Positions 44,301 through 55,433 of a DNA stretch of 64,000 nt are shown one piece after another. A program made the position numbers and the translations under genes. This DNA is from Papilionanthe hookeriana x Papilionanthe teres (Eukaryota > Streptophyta > Magnoliopsida > Asparagales > Orchidaceae): NCBI GenBank assembly GCA_022702705.1, contig CM040433.1, forward strand, positions 22,846,167 to 22,910,166. The letters run 5' to 3'. Each line of letters begins with the position of its first letter. The first letter of the stretch is position 1. Under the pieces are notes generated by a model, which was given only the letters and a program-made list of their open reading frames with translations, searched no databases and had not been told where the DNA came from.

Positions 44301-47300
44301 GTGATTTTTATTTGAATTTTTAGAATTATTTTAGTGGGAAAGATTGAAAATTCCATTTTTAATATTAAAAATTGCATTAAGCTTTTAAAATTCAATATCT
44401 TTACCTAGGGACTTAGGAAAAAATTTTGGTTGGTTCCTAAGTGATTAGAAGACCAAATATGATATTTTTGTGATTTTTATTATTTTTGTGATTTTTTTTT
44501 AATTATTAAAATATTAAAAATAGGTTAAAATGAAATTTTTAGAAAAAAAATCCAATTTTAATTTTCTAAGACTTCTTTGATCACAGAGAGACCATAAAAC
44601 TAATTTTGTGAATTCTTGAAATGTATTTTAAATTTAATGAATTTTTAAAGTTTTAAAAGTGGCCATATAACTTAAATAATTCATTTAGTGGGTTAAATCA
44701 TTTTCAATTGACTTCAAATTTTTTTGTGAGACTCCTGTGACCTTAAAGATCAATGGAGAATTGATTTTGTGTTATTTTAATGAATGGTTGTTTCTAATTA
44801 ATTTAATCTTAGTTTTGGGGGTTTGACCAAATTAGGGTTCATTTAAATGAGTTAGGCCAGGTTACAATTTTCCTAGGGTCCTCTGGTTCAGAGATACTTC
44901 TCTTAATTTTTCTAGATTTTATTAATAAACATGCTAATTATTGGAATTAAATTACCAAAACAGTCACATAAACTTGGAAAATAGGTAACTTGCCACAGAG
45001 ATAGCCTCTGGCCTTGGAAAATTCAGGGAATGTCCCCAAGATCAGAGGCTACAAAAGCCCTATGGTTTCATGCCATGATGAATTGTGTGTGTGAGTGGAG
45101 AATTAAAATACTCAGAACAGTATTAAATTAATTAAAAATCAAATACTTAACAAAATAACTTAATTCTTTTTCCACATTAATCTACTCTTTTCACTGAGCA
45201 AGTGGGTATTTTTAGTTTATTTTTAGGATTTTTCTATACAAAGATATGCATTTTTAAAGGTTCTAGCATTTAAATAATTCAGAAAAAGCCTATTTTTCTA
45301 CTTATTTGACGCGGCACCACCTAATCCTAGGCAGATCCGAAACTCCACGCGGCGCGCTCCCATTCATCACTGCCATCTGAGTCAGTGCGCTCTATTCGTT
45401 CCTCGGTTCCGTCCAGCTTGATCTCCACTGTCCATCTGATACACGCTTGATCCAATGGTGGCTGGTCATCATCCCCGTCTGGTACAACCCGAGAGCCATC
45501 CACCTTCTAGACTTAAGATCTCGCTCGAGACTCAACCGAATCCTGCGCGGTTGGTCTCTATCGACGCGTCTGGCCTAGATAAACCTATCTATACGGCTAA
45601 CACGCATCGAAATTGCACAGAACAAAATGGAGAATTGTTGGAAGCTCGGGAGCAAGAGGGGTTTCCATACCTTGGTCCAAGTGGTGAAGCCTCAATTGGA
45701 TGTGCTCGGCACGTTAGTTGGAGTTCCGAAGCTTGCCGCATCGAGTCCCTGGTCATGGTGAAATGTCTGGCTATGAAAGTGATCAGACCTGATTTCGAGC
45801 TCTGGCTGATAGAGCAATCGGGTGGTTTAGAGAGGGGGATTTCACTGGGGAACTCCTTCTTTAGGTGTTGTAAAGGTGTGGGTGAGTTTAATTTGATTTT
45901 GGTGGAGGTTCTGGGGATGTCCTATTTCTGGCCTGAATTTTGATTGAGAAATTGAGCTCAGCTAGGGGGATTCAAGGCAGGAGGACAGTGGGGATAAACT
46001 TCTCTTGGCTAGGAGGAGTTCTGGGAGCAGCTTGGAGGAGTTCTGTGAGGAAAAATTCAGCACGTCGTTCATGGCCGAAAGGTGGGGATTTTATAGCCAT
46101 GGCCAGAGAGGGGAGCTCAAGGCCAGGCAATGAGTGGTTTAGGCCACTTAAAGTGAGGGTTGAGCAAGTCAGGTGGCTGGAGAAAGGATTGCTCACTGCC
46201 AAGCCCAAATTTTGGGCTTCAAGGACAATGGGGCGCTCGGGCGTGCTCGTTCGGCGAGCGGGATGGTCGGCCGGGACGGTCGAGTGGTCAAGGCGGCCGA
46301 GGAGGAGTGGAGGAGGGGTTCAGTGCCATTAAACCTGACAGGGAGGTTGCTTAAGGGGGATTTGGAGATTGGACTTAGCCTTAGCTATGTGGCTTGGTCC
46401 ATTGGTACAAAGTGATGGACCATTGGTCCATGGCTCATGGGGTTTGGGTTGGGTTAGGTCAAACCCACCCTAGAAGGTTTAGGGCCGCCAAGGGGTTGGT
46501 TTGATCAAATTTGGTTTTCTTAGGTTCAATTTGGTTCACGTGTTCAATTGGGCTCACTTAGGTTTGAGTTGGGCTAACTTGAGTTTGGGTCAAAATTGGA
46601 TCAAATTGATTGGTCAACATTATGTAAACGATTGTAAGGAAAATTTTTCATGAAGACGTGAAGTGGATTGGAGTTCATTTAGAAAGTTTTGGTTAATTTT
46701 GGTCACCATGGGTTAGGTTGGATTTAGGTTTGGCTAGAGTTTGATTCAAGGCCAATTGATGGTTCAAAATGTTACAAACGATTGTTATGAAAGGTTTAGG
46801 ACAGAAATTGGGTGGAAATTTTGGGTTTAGGGGATTCAATTTGGAGAATTAGGGGTAGGCGACAACTTTAAGGAAAATTTGGGGACTTTGATTTCAAAAG
46901 GATTTTGAGTAGGGCTTAAGTTTAAATTGAGGGCCAATTGATGTTGTACTTGGTGTAGGGATGTATTAGAAAGAATTTGGAATTGAAATTGGGGAAAATT
47001 GAGTTGAATTGGGTTGGTTTGGGATAAGTTTGGGTCATAGGCCAAAATTAGGGTTTTAGGTTTCAAGTTGAAATTGAATTCAAAGGTGAATCAAATTTGG
47101 ATTGAATTTTGTTTAAATTGGTATTGTGGATGCTGAATTAAAGTTTAGAACTGGATTTGGGCAAAATTGAGGTCAATTGGATTGATTTGGTTTGACATTG
47201 GGTTCATTTGGGATAAAAATAGGTCAAATTAGGGATTTTGATAAAATTTGGTTATATTGGAAAAATTAGGTTATGCTGTAGTTGAATAAAATGAAATTGA

Positions 47301-48143
47301 GAATATTTGGGATTTTATGGATTTTTTTGGGAATTTTTAGAAATTTTGAAATTTTGGGCTAAAAGGGGTATTTAGGGTATTTAGAGGTTATTTGGAGTGT
47401 ATTGGGGTATTTTTGTGGATTTAAAAGGTGAGAATTGTTTCAAAATGATTTTTTGGAATTTTAGGAATTTTGGGTAATTTTTGGGAATTTTTGGATGATT
47501 TGGTGGTTATGGGAGCAATTTTGGTAATTTTGGGCAAGTTTAGGGGACCCAGTGTCAAAACCAAAAATTTTGGCAAAATGAATGGGGTTTCAAATAAGGA
47601 AGAATGAGACCATTTTAGTGGGGTCAAGATTGAGTAAAAATTGATTTGGAATAGAATTAGGGTTTGGAAGCATGAGCCATGGACTTAGACAAGTCCAATC
47701 ACTTTGGGACCAAGTCTAGGCAAATGGTAACCACTTTATGATCCTTCACATATTGACCCTAGCCATCTTAATCAAAGACTAGTGGCTTGGGTTCAACCAT
47801 GTGAGTTTCATAAAGGGTAGAAGACAAGGGTTCAAGGTTTAGGTTAAGTGGCTTAGGGGTGTGTGTGTGTGTGCAAGAGAAGCCCATGTCACCCAAGGTC
47901 ACCCTAAGTCCAAGAAATCTTACAGGAACTCACTATTGGCTGCCCATATGGTGGTTTTAACCTTCCAAGGTGATTTAGAGGTTTGCAACCATCCAAGTGG
48001 GGTCCCAAGAGGAGTCAAGAAGTAGCTGAATTGCTAAAGGGTGGGTCCCAATTCTAGTCCTCTAGGATAGTCAAGGAGAAGTCCTATGGCTAGATCCTAA
48101 GCACTAAGAAAAAGAAAAGATCTCACAAAAAATGAGGTCAACA
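41368..48143 (-). repeat. 5' LTR of element E (LTR C), 6.8 kb
   Basis: 6776 bp with TG...CA ends: TGTTGACCTCAT at 48143 on the minus strand, ccgaca at 41368. Collinear with LTR A, with a deletion of roughly 170 bases near 42965 that A does not share, and an extra block near 45715-45850 that A lacks. Frames up to 162 codons (plus, 45455-45943) run antisense to LTR transcription and are not conserved. Confidence 0.88.
46089..46095 (-). promoter_or_regulatory. TATA box in LTR C
   Basis: Same gctataaaatcccc word as in LTR A at the equivalent place. As C is the 5' LTR, this would be the promoter driving element E, with a start near 46060. Confidence 0.55.
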
Positions 48144-48214
48144 GACACTACAATTTTCCAAGCCTAAGACTAAATACTTTAACTAAAATTCTCCTAAAAG
48201 TCAAGATCAACGGT
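48144..48214 (-). other. Leader of element H, right part
   Basis: Short AT-rich leader between the LTR of H and the point where element E inserted. It continues at 8828 on the other side of E. Confidence 0.55.
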
Positions 48215-48217
48215 TGC

Positions 48218-48237
48218 GATCCCCAACAACGGCGCCA
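48218..48237 (-). promoter_or_regulatory. tRNA-Asp-type primer-binding site of element H
   Basis: Plus-strand gatccccaacaacggcgcca matches the 3' end of plant tRNA-Asp as I know it at 18 of 20 bases, so the minus strand is a typical Athila primer-binding site. A second, degenerate copy (caacggtgcca, 48293-48303) lies 60 bases further into the LTR, and also in the left LTR. Confidence 0.7.
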
Positions 48238-48603
48238 ATTACAATATTTAAGAGTTTAATCCTTTAATTTTCATGTTTAAATTTCTCCTTTACAACGGTG
48301 CCAAAAAACTTGGATCCAAAGCAAAGAAAGATTTCAATTATGTTTTTAAATAGTAGGGATTTTACGAAAGTATATGTAAAGTTATCAAGTAATATATAGC
48401 TTTCTGATTAAGCACCAGATATTGATCGCCTGAAGATCGCGATAAATCGCAGCGGCTTTCAAGAGAAGTTTTAGTCTACAATAACACGCCCTAGCTTGGA
48501 AGGTCGATAAAAGTTTGGTTTTAATCAAATCATACAATTATTACTACAATACTACTTTTAAACTAAAATACTTAGTGAAATCAGAAAGTGGGGTTTATAT
48601 ATA

Positions 48604-50309
48604 TGATCCTGATCAAATAGGTATGCTTACAATTTATATAGGAAATTATACTTTAATTATTTATAATATGGGATACTTCGCAAGTATACGTATCGTTTAT
48701 CAAGTAATATAGAACTTTTTGATTAAGCCCCGAGATATCGAACCCACAAGGAAATGTCTAAAATTTTAAAGAAATATAACTTTTTACTTTTTAAAATGAC
48801 TTTGTAAAGTATGTTTTAAGATATAAAGTTTTTCAAATTTATTTTTGGTATTTTCTGAATAAAAAGTAAAGCAAACAACTAAAATTAACACAATTATAAA
48901 ATAGTATGAAAGCAAATGAGAATAAATATTTTTTTCCTCTTTCAATGAATTCGTAATAATTATAGAATTTCGTTGAGGAAGTATCTAAAATGTGTTGTGT
49001 CAAATAGAAGCAATTATATTATTTACCCTTACTTGGTTCTATAAAGAAAATTGGTTAATTTGATGTTTTGAAATCATGTAGATGGGTTAGGCAGGGAAGA
49101 TACTAGCTCTCACTCTAGATTTCCCTCAATTCCCTCCACCTGGGGGCTAACATCTCATAACAAAATTTAAAACATCAAATCAAATTAGGGGGCTTTAGCC
49201 TTTCACTATAAAGTCCTCTAATTTTACTCCCCATTAAAAACATATCTTCTTATTTATTTGCACCCAACCATATGGACTACAATTCTCACCAATACAATTG
49301 CATGTGATTCTTTCCAATTGTTGATTGAGACAATACTACATTCGTTCTTACATGTTCTCACAACAAATTTTAACATCTTGATTGGTCAAATCAAGAGGAA
49401 AATGAAGTGCAAGGTAGTGAATCATAAAAAATTTTTCCAACATTGAAATCTTTATACTTCACACAACTTCCTTTCATAATTTAATTACTTCAACATTTAA
49501 AAGAAAAAAGATAAAGAAAACTATTCAGAATCCATGGAGAAAACACAATCACAACTTGATTTGAAAGTAGAAATCATAGTGAAAACAGAATAAGTCTTAC
49601 TTTAAAACCAAATGTAAAACAAAGTTAAACACTCATCTGAAAATTCTTTCCACAAGACTCTTGAAGTTACTTTGAAACTTTGCTTTCCCTTTACAAGACA
49701 CAATAGAGGTTGGCGCCCAACTCCATTGACTCTGAATCTTTATTCTACTCTTAATAAAAACTAGATACAATTGATAATAAAAGTGGTGAAGTGGAAAGGT
49801 GTTCTCTCAATAACTCTCTAACATAAACTTTACTCTTAACACTAATCACACCCTCTAACAACAACCATTTTTTGATCTTCAAGTCTTCTTTTTAAAATTT
49901 TCCAAAAGGTGTCTTGGTGTCTCTTCAAAATATGTCTAGATTCAATGTATCCACCAAGAATGCATCTATCCGTTCAAATTTTAAATGAATTGTGGCTCTG
50001 ATGGGAAGTTAGTTAAGTTTAAACTAAAGGATGCTTCAAAAACTTCTTCAAATTTGTGCCAAAATCAAATAAAATTTATCACTTTAACTGTAGCGCCTAT
50101 GCGCCAAAGGTCCGACGCTTAGCCACCAGAGGCCAATTTTGCACACAATTCAATTTTTTAAATTTGATTCTTTATTGGTTCTTTCATTATAGTTAGTCAT
50201 TTTAAGCATATCTGCAAGAAAACACAAAAATACCTTCCATTAAAGTGAAATATCATCAAAAATAGGTATAAAAATGTATTTAAAAACACTATATATTTTA
50301 GGTATATCA
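48604..50309 (-). mobile_element. Solo LTR G (same family as D)
   Basis: A 1706-bp insertion into the 5' LTR of H, flanked by an exact atata duplication (48599-48603 and 50310-50314). The uninterrupted site is visible in the left LTR near 2675-2690. Minus-strand ends are TGATATACC and GGATCA. It aligns with D (for example aatatgggatac then cgcaagtatacg) but has lost the tRNA-Asp-like segment. Confidence 0.82.
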
Positions 50310-51802
50310 ATATATCAAAACTACTCTTCCTCATGCAATGAAATTAGGGACATGTGTAAAAGTAAAACAAGTAATGAGAGAGATTGTGACAAATAGGAGG
50401 AATTATATTCTTTACCCTTACTTAGTTCTATAAAGAACATAGGTTAATTTGATGCTTTGAAATCTTGAAAATAGGTTAGGTAGGGAAGATACTAGCTCTC
50501 ACTCTAGAGTTCCCTCTTCTCCCTCCACCTGGGGGCTAACATCTCATATCAAAACTTAAAACATCAAACTAAATTGTGGGTTTCGCCTGTCACTCTAAAG
50601 TCCTCCAATTTTACACCCATTAAAGTATATCTCCCTCTTTATTTGCACTCAATTATATAGACTAAATTCTCACCCATATAATCTCATGTGATTCTTACCA
50701 ATAGTTGACTGAGACAATACCGCATTGGTTCTTACATGTTCTCACAACAGATTTTAACATGCAAGTTGATCAATTTTACTTGTAAATAAAGAACAAGGTA
50801 AAATCATCACAATATATTCTCACTGTACTCAGTTCTATATCCTACACATGCATACTAATTCATTGTAAGAGGGAAGAGTAAAAAAATTACTCACTACACA
50901 TGGAGAAACAACAAGAACTTTTCATTGAACAAGACTTTGAAACCACACAAACAAAGTACTAGATTCAAATCAAAATACAATGAAAATACTTATCTTTGAT
51001 GAAAATCAAACTCTCCTTGTATAGCAAAAGCAATCTCCTTACAATCCTCTCCAATAACAAATCGAAAAGAAAAGAAGAAATCTTTCACTCTCTCTCTTTC
51101 TCTCTCACCTTGTCGCCCCACTTAGGGCTCATGCCCAAGTGATCTTCTTCTTCTCCAAGTCTTCTTCTCATCTTCTATTAGTTCCTCTTGCTTCTCTAAA
51201 TCTTCTTCTTCAAGAGTTTCCAAGCCCTAATTATAATTTTCTAAGAGATGCTTAAGTTTCCTTTTAAAAAGAGTCCACGTTTAATGAATCTTCCAAAGGG
51301 CGCCTTAAGTGCCTCTTCACTCGAAGAGACACATATCTTATATAATAACTCCTTCTAACCACCCTAAATCCTTCTAAAAATTCTATTTTATCATTTCTAA
51401 CGAATTCCCCAAGAGACACACTTCACAACGCTTCAAAAATCATCAAAATCTGACATTTCTTCTAGAAGTTATGGCAAAAATCGTCACTGACGGCTAAGCA
51501 ATGATTTCTGGTGGTTAGACGCCACTGCCTGGCGGCTATAAGCCAACTATTGGTGGTTAGGCGCCAAAAACAGGAACATAAGTGTCCGGTTTGACTCATT
51601 TTGCTCATGTATGCTCTGGTTCGACCCGTTTTTCTCTAGTGTGCTTCCATTTTGGTCTATTTTTGTTCTTTTGCTCCAATCACTCCAAAATTTTCAATTT
51701 GATATACCTACAACTAAAAACACAAGAAAACATACCTTTAAATTTCAATATCATTATAAAATTTAGCATAAAAAGTAGTACATTTTTAGGTGGATCAAGC
51801 CT

Positions 51803-52131
51803 CAAGTGAAAATGATGTACTTTCTGGTTCTTTGAAGATACATCAGAATAAAAGGAGGTGCTTCTGATGATAAATGATGTACAAGATGCACCAGTGATGA
51901 TTGGGTAGATACCTACTTTAATCATTTTGACCCATTTAATACAACACCATCAATGGTTATAGATTTAAAACATCCATAATATTGCTCATTTATGGTAACT
52001 TGGGCATAGAAATTTCTCTGGTACTTGGTCGAGTATCTTTTTTTCTTCTTAATTTTGTTATGTCCAACACAAATATTGAGAAGATTTCTATTTAAATAAT
52101 TAGATATGATATTTAAAAAAAAACATGTCAC
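51803..52131 (-). pseudogene. Probable gag start or leader of element J
   Basis: On the minus strand a decayed frame (52131-51922, lysine-rich, with YQRNFYAQVTINEQYY) and a following frame (51925-51803, ending KVHHFHL) lie between the LTR remnant and the insertion point of H. Rejoined with the sequence left of 2304 they run towards the gag fragment of J. I do not recognise the protein itself, so the assignment rests on position. Confidence 0.35.
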
Positions 52132-52149
52132 CCAAAAGCATAGAAATAT

Positions 52150-55100
52150 TATCTTAAAATTGATCTAATGATTCGAATTATGAAAATTTTTAAGATTTAT
52201 GGGTCTATGTGAATCTAGGGGTTTTCCCTACCTTACGAGTATAAGACAGGTTTATATTATTCTAGAGTATGGTATCCCTGCAAAGGCAATCACCCATAAT
52301 TAATTACATCTCTAAAGTTGTGAAATATTGAGAAATCTCTCAATGAAATAATGACTTATGTTACTCAGCTTTCAAGGTTGGACTCTCAAAGTTGTTATTT
52401 CAAAGGTGATGAATGAATCCAAGTTTATAACTTTGAAAGATTTGAGATTAAAGGCTGGATTTACAATCTAATGATGATGTGTTATGAAAAATCCAAGAAA
52501 AGAGATTTGATCATCCTATGGAGGAAGGTCTACCTAAAAGACTTTAATCTTGGTAATGATAGTGGAAAATTTTGATTTAAACTCATAATGAAACCAAATA
52601 ATTTAGAATGGGTTCGATAAGTTTGACTGATTGAGATGTCAGGTTTTGAGTTCTATATTAGGAAAACATCTTTGAAAGTTTGGTCTTTGAGTTGGAAAGA
52701 AGCCTAATCCAAGTGGGAAAGAGCTGGGTAAGAATGATTTCTAGATGTAGGTGAAAACACTAATATTGACATAAGCTTAAATTTTACAAGAAGTCCAAAT
52801 GGGTGAACTAAACTCAAATTTAGTAATAACGCCCTCAGTCAAGATGCTCATGGTTTTTCATCATCCTGGGAGCATTGATATCCTTCAACTAAGAACCATC
52901 CTCATAACAAAAAATCTCCACCTAGCACCATAGCAATGGAAAATGGAGAGTTTTTCAGTTAAAGGTGGTTTAGTGGTGCCTTCGTCAGTAAACACAAGTT
53001 AATTCATCCTAGGGAATTTACATAGTTTCAAGGGGTAAAGCTATTTGTTTTACATATCCTAGTAGTTAGCATTAACTAAGATATTTAGAAGTCTAACCTC
53101 GACTTCTGGACTGGATTAACCTAAGGCATGTGCGATCCTCGGTTTTATTTATGTTGGAAAACCTAAAGTTTCAAGATTGATTAACCTAGATTTGGTTTTC
53201 ATGATTTAGATTTAATGAATTATAATTTGGTTTTGAGTTTTGATACTTAATTCATGATTTATTTTGATTCCAAGTTTGTGGATCTTGGTAAAAATTCGGG
53301 CTCTTCTAAGTTTAATGTTTTGCACTTGATTTTCTCAGTTGGTGTCATCCATTTAGTTTTGTCCTTAAGTTGGTTCTCCGTGTTTAAAATTTTTTTGTTA
53401 CTTGTATGTTTTATGTGACTAAATCCCATTTAAATATTCAAATAATTTAAATGTTACATTTTTTTAAAAAGTTTTAAATTTTATATTCTGAAGTTTTAAT
53501 ATTTTAAGTTATTTTGATTTAAGTGTCTTATTTACTTTATGTTGATTAGTTTGAACATTCAAGTTATCTTAAGTTATTTAGTTTACTTCAAATTAATTAA
53601 TTTAAATGTTTTAGTTATCTTTAGGTTATTTATTTTAAGTATTTGAAGTTAATCTAGGTTATTTATTTTAAGTTACAAATTATCTTAACTTAATTAATTT
53701 AATTATTTTTAAGTTATTTTAAATTAATTAGTGCAAGTATTTTAGTTATCTTTGGATTAGTTCGTATAAGTGTTTTAAGTTTTTGGATTTATTTTAAGTA
53801 TCTAAGTTATTTTATATTTTTGAGTTACTTTAAGTTAATTAGTTTAAGTGTTTTTAAGGTTTCATCCAAACTTAAGTGTTTTAAGATTTTATTGTCTTAA
53901 AGTTCAAACTATTTTTAAAATTGTTTTGAGTTATCTTTTAAATTATTATTTTAAATTAATTTACAAGTATTTTAAAATTTATTTTAATTTTTTTATTAAA
54001 TTTATTCTCAAATTAATTTTAATTTGTTTCTTAAATGAATTTTAAATCATTTTAAAATTGTTTTTATTTTTTATGAATGTTTTCATTTTTGTTTTTATTT
54101 TAAACACATGAGCTTGCTAAATGTCATCTTTTCTCTTCTTCTTTCTTCTTTTTTTGTTAATGTTTTTCGTTTTACAAGGAGAACCTACATATTCTCCTTC
54201 TCTTTTTCTTTTGTCCATTTGTTTATACACATAAGTACACATTACATGGATTTAGAATGAACTAAACATGAGATATACGAAGAGCAACAAACATAAAATA
54301 GATACAATAGAAACAAAGTCACTAAACTGCACATGTTTTATAGGGTAAGCAAGTTATAGCTAGGATTAGGCTTGGTTGGTTTAGGTTGAGCCGGGGTGAG
54401 CTAGGGTTTGGCCAGTGTTAGTTAGGGTTAGGCTTGGTTGGTTTAGGTTGAGCTGGGGTGAGCTAGGGTTTGGCCAGTGTTAGTTAGGGTTAGGCTAGGT
54501 TGGGTTATGGTTAGACTATGTTGGCTAGGTTAGGTTCAGGCTAGGTTTGGTCAGGTATGGACTAGGTTGGGCTACAGTTGGACTAGGTTGAACTAGAGTT
54601 GGGCTAGGTTCAGGCTAGGTTGGGTTAGGGCTGAAGAAGAGATCGATGCTTGAATTTACATTGGCTAGAGTAAAAATGATTGGAGCTTCGACAGAATGTT
54701 GTTGAACGAAGTAACGTGGTGTTCAGCTAAAAATTGAGTGGGAAAGGGCCACATATCATCAGTGATGCAGGTTCACGAAAAAGTGGCACAAAAGTTCTAC
54801 AGGTAACCAACATGTGTGCTCCACTTCATAGCATACCCGCACTAGTTAACTTTGAGGGGTTGAGGTGCTGCATCGGCACAGACATCAATGTAGCCAGACA
54901 CGCATAGCAGGGTTACTACGAGTGCCCTAGGAGGCATGAGTGTTCCTCCTCTATGAAAAGGTGCAGCTATGACTCCCTAGAAGCAAACGTTAAAGATCCC
55001 TAGATAATGCAATACATTATCTAGGAGCACAAGTGTGATTGGGAGTACAATTTGGGTTTTTTTGAGCAAATTGATGACACCAACTTACCTGAATGAGAAA

Positions 55101-55433
55101 AATTCAAGGAATCTAGTGGTGGGATTGACTTTGACTGATACGGTCTCCATGGTGAAGAAATTGATTAAGTGTAGGTCCCACCCCACAAAATTAAAGATTT
55201 TTTATGAGAGCTTGAATGAACTTCTTGATCAATTTTAATTTTTTCATCTTAATTAAAGAAATTTTGAATTTGAATAAGATTAGAGTTTATTTCAAGGGTG
55301 AATTTGTAATTAACATCTTATTTTAGAATTTGTTTGAAGCTAATTATGTTTGATTTCCATTTTGCGTGACTTATTTGAAATTTGACTTAGATTTTTTGAG
55401 TGAATGAGAAGTTAACTAAGAGTGAGGTCAATA
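52150..55433 (-). repeat. Decayed Tat-like LTR of element J (LTR K)
   Basis: It shows scattered but ordered similarity to LTR A: ggcaatcacccataattaat near 52280 (A near 9240), the gatgctcatgg...catcctgggagcattgat block near 52840 (A near 9960), and the end gaggtcaata at 55433, followed by acccccaatatgtgtgg just as A is followed by gaccc...ataggtgtgg. It is about half the length of A, by deletions. The 3' end and PBS could not be located. 53400-54050 is full of ttaagttatttt-like runs. Confidence 0.6.
54361..54560 (+). repeat. 62-bp minisatellite rich in GGTTAGG-like words
   Basis: Period 62, with copies starting near 54361, 54423 and 54485 (ttaggcttggttggtttagg, gagctagggtttggccagtg), followed by degenerate ggctaggttgggttagg runs to about 54640. 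It lies in the U3 part of LTR K. The words are telomere-like by chance only; no TTTAGGG array is present. Confidence 0.8.

Larger units (their letters stand above)
8829..48143 (-). mobile_element. Element E: Tat-like retrotransposon with 6.8-kb LTRs and a replaced core
   Basis: The 5' LTR (41368-48143) and the 3' LTR (8829-15629) are on the same strand and clearly related. The 5' LTR is followed by a primer-binding site, leader and start of gag (41362 down to about 40625). The 3' LTR is preceded by a 3'UTR (15630 to about 19330). Everything from gag to AlkB that should lie between is missing and is replaced by an oppositely oriented, permuted relative (19536-40600). E sits in the leader of Athila element H. 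The flanks gaaat (8824-8828) and gacac (48144-48148) agree at three of five bases only, so the target duplication is not secure. Confidence 0.7.
2309..51797 (-). mobile_element. Element H: Athila-type retrotransposon, no pol, interrupted by E
   Basis: H has related LTRs at 2309-4172 and about 48215-51797, both beginning (minus strand) with TGATCCACC. The flanks agct-t (2304-2308) and agc-ct (51798-51802) match at four of five bases, as expected for an aged 5-bp target duplication. Gag and protease lie at 6.4-8.6 kb on the minus strand, with a purine tract next to the left LTR, which is therefore the 3' LTR. The leader is split by element E: one part lies at 8577-8828 and the rest at 48144-48214. 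No RT, RNase H or integrase is present, so H could have moved only with help from another Athila element. Confidence 0.75.
48215..51797 (-). repeat. 5' LTR of element H, split by solo LTR G
   Basis: 48215-48603 and 50315-51797 together are 1.87 kb and align with the left LTR (2309-4172, 1.86 kb). The outer end is TGATCCACC on the minus strand at 51797. The inner end is uncertain: either 48215 (TG...CA logic and length) or 48238, just before the tRNA-Asp-like site. Confidence 0.75.

Noticed and set aside
45455..45943. 162-codon plus-strand frame in LTR C
   Set aside because: It runs antisense to the LTR, is interrupted by a deletion in LTR A and has no recognisable domain.
48218..48237. A tRNA-Asp gene
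   Set aside because: Only the 3' terminal 20 bases match; no anticodon or D arm is present, as expected of a primer-binding site.
54361..54640. Interstitial telomeric repeat
   Set aside because: The unit is 62 bp with scattered GGTTAGG-like words; no run of the plant telomere heptamer is present.
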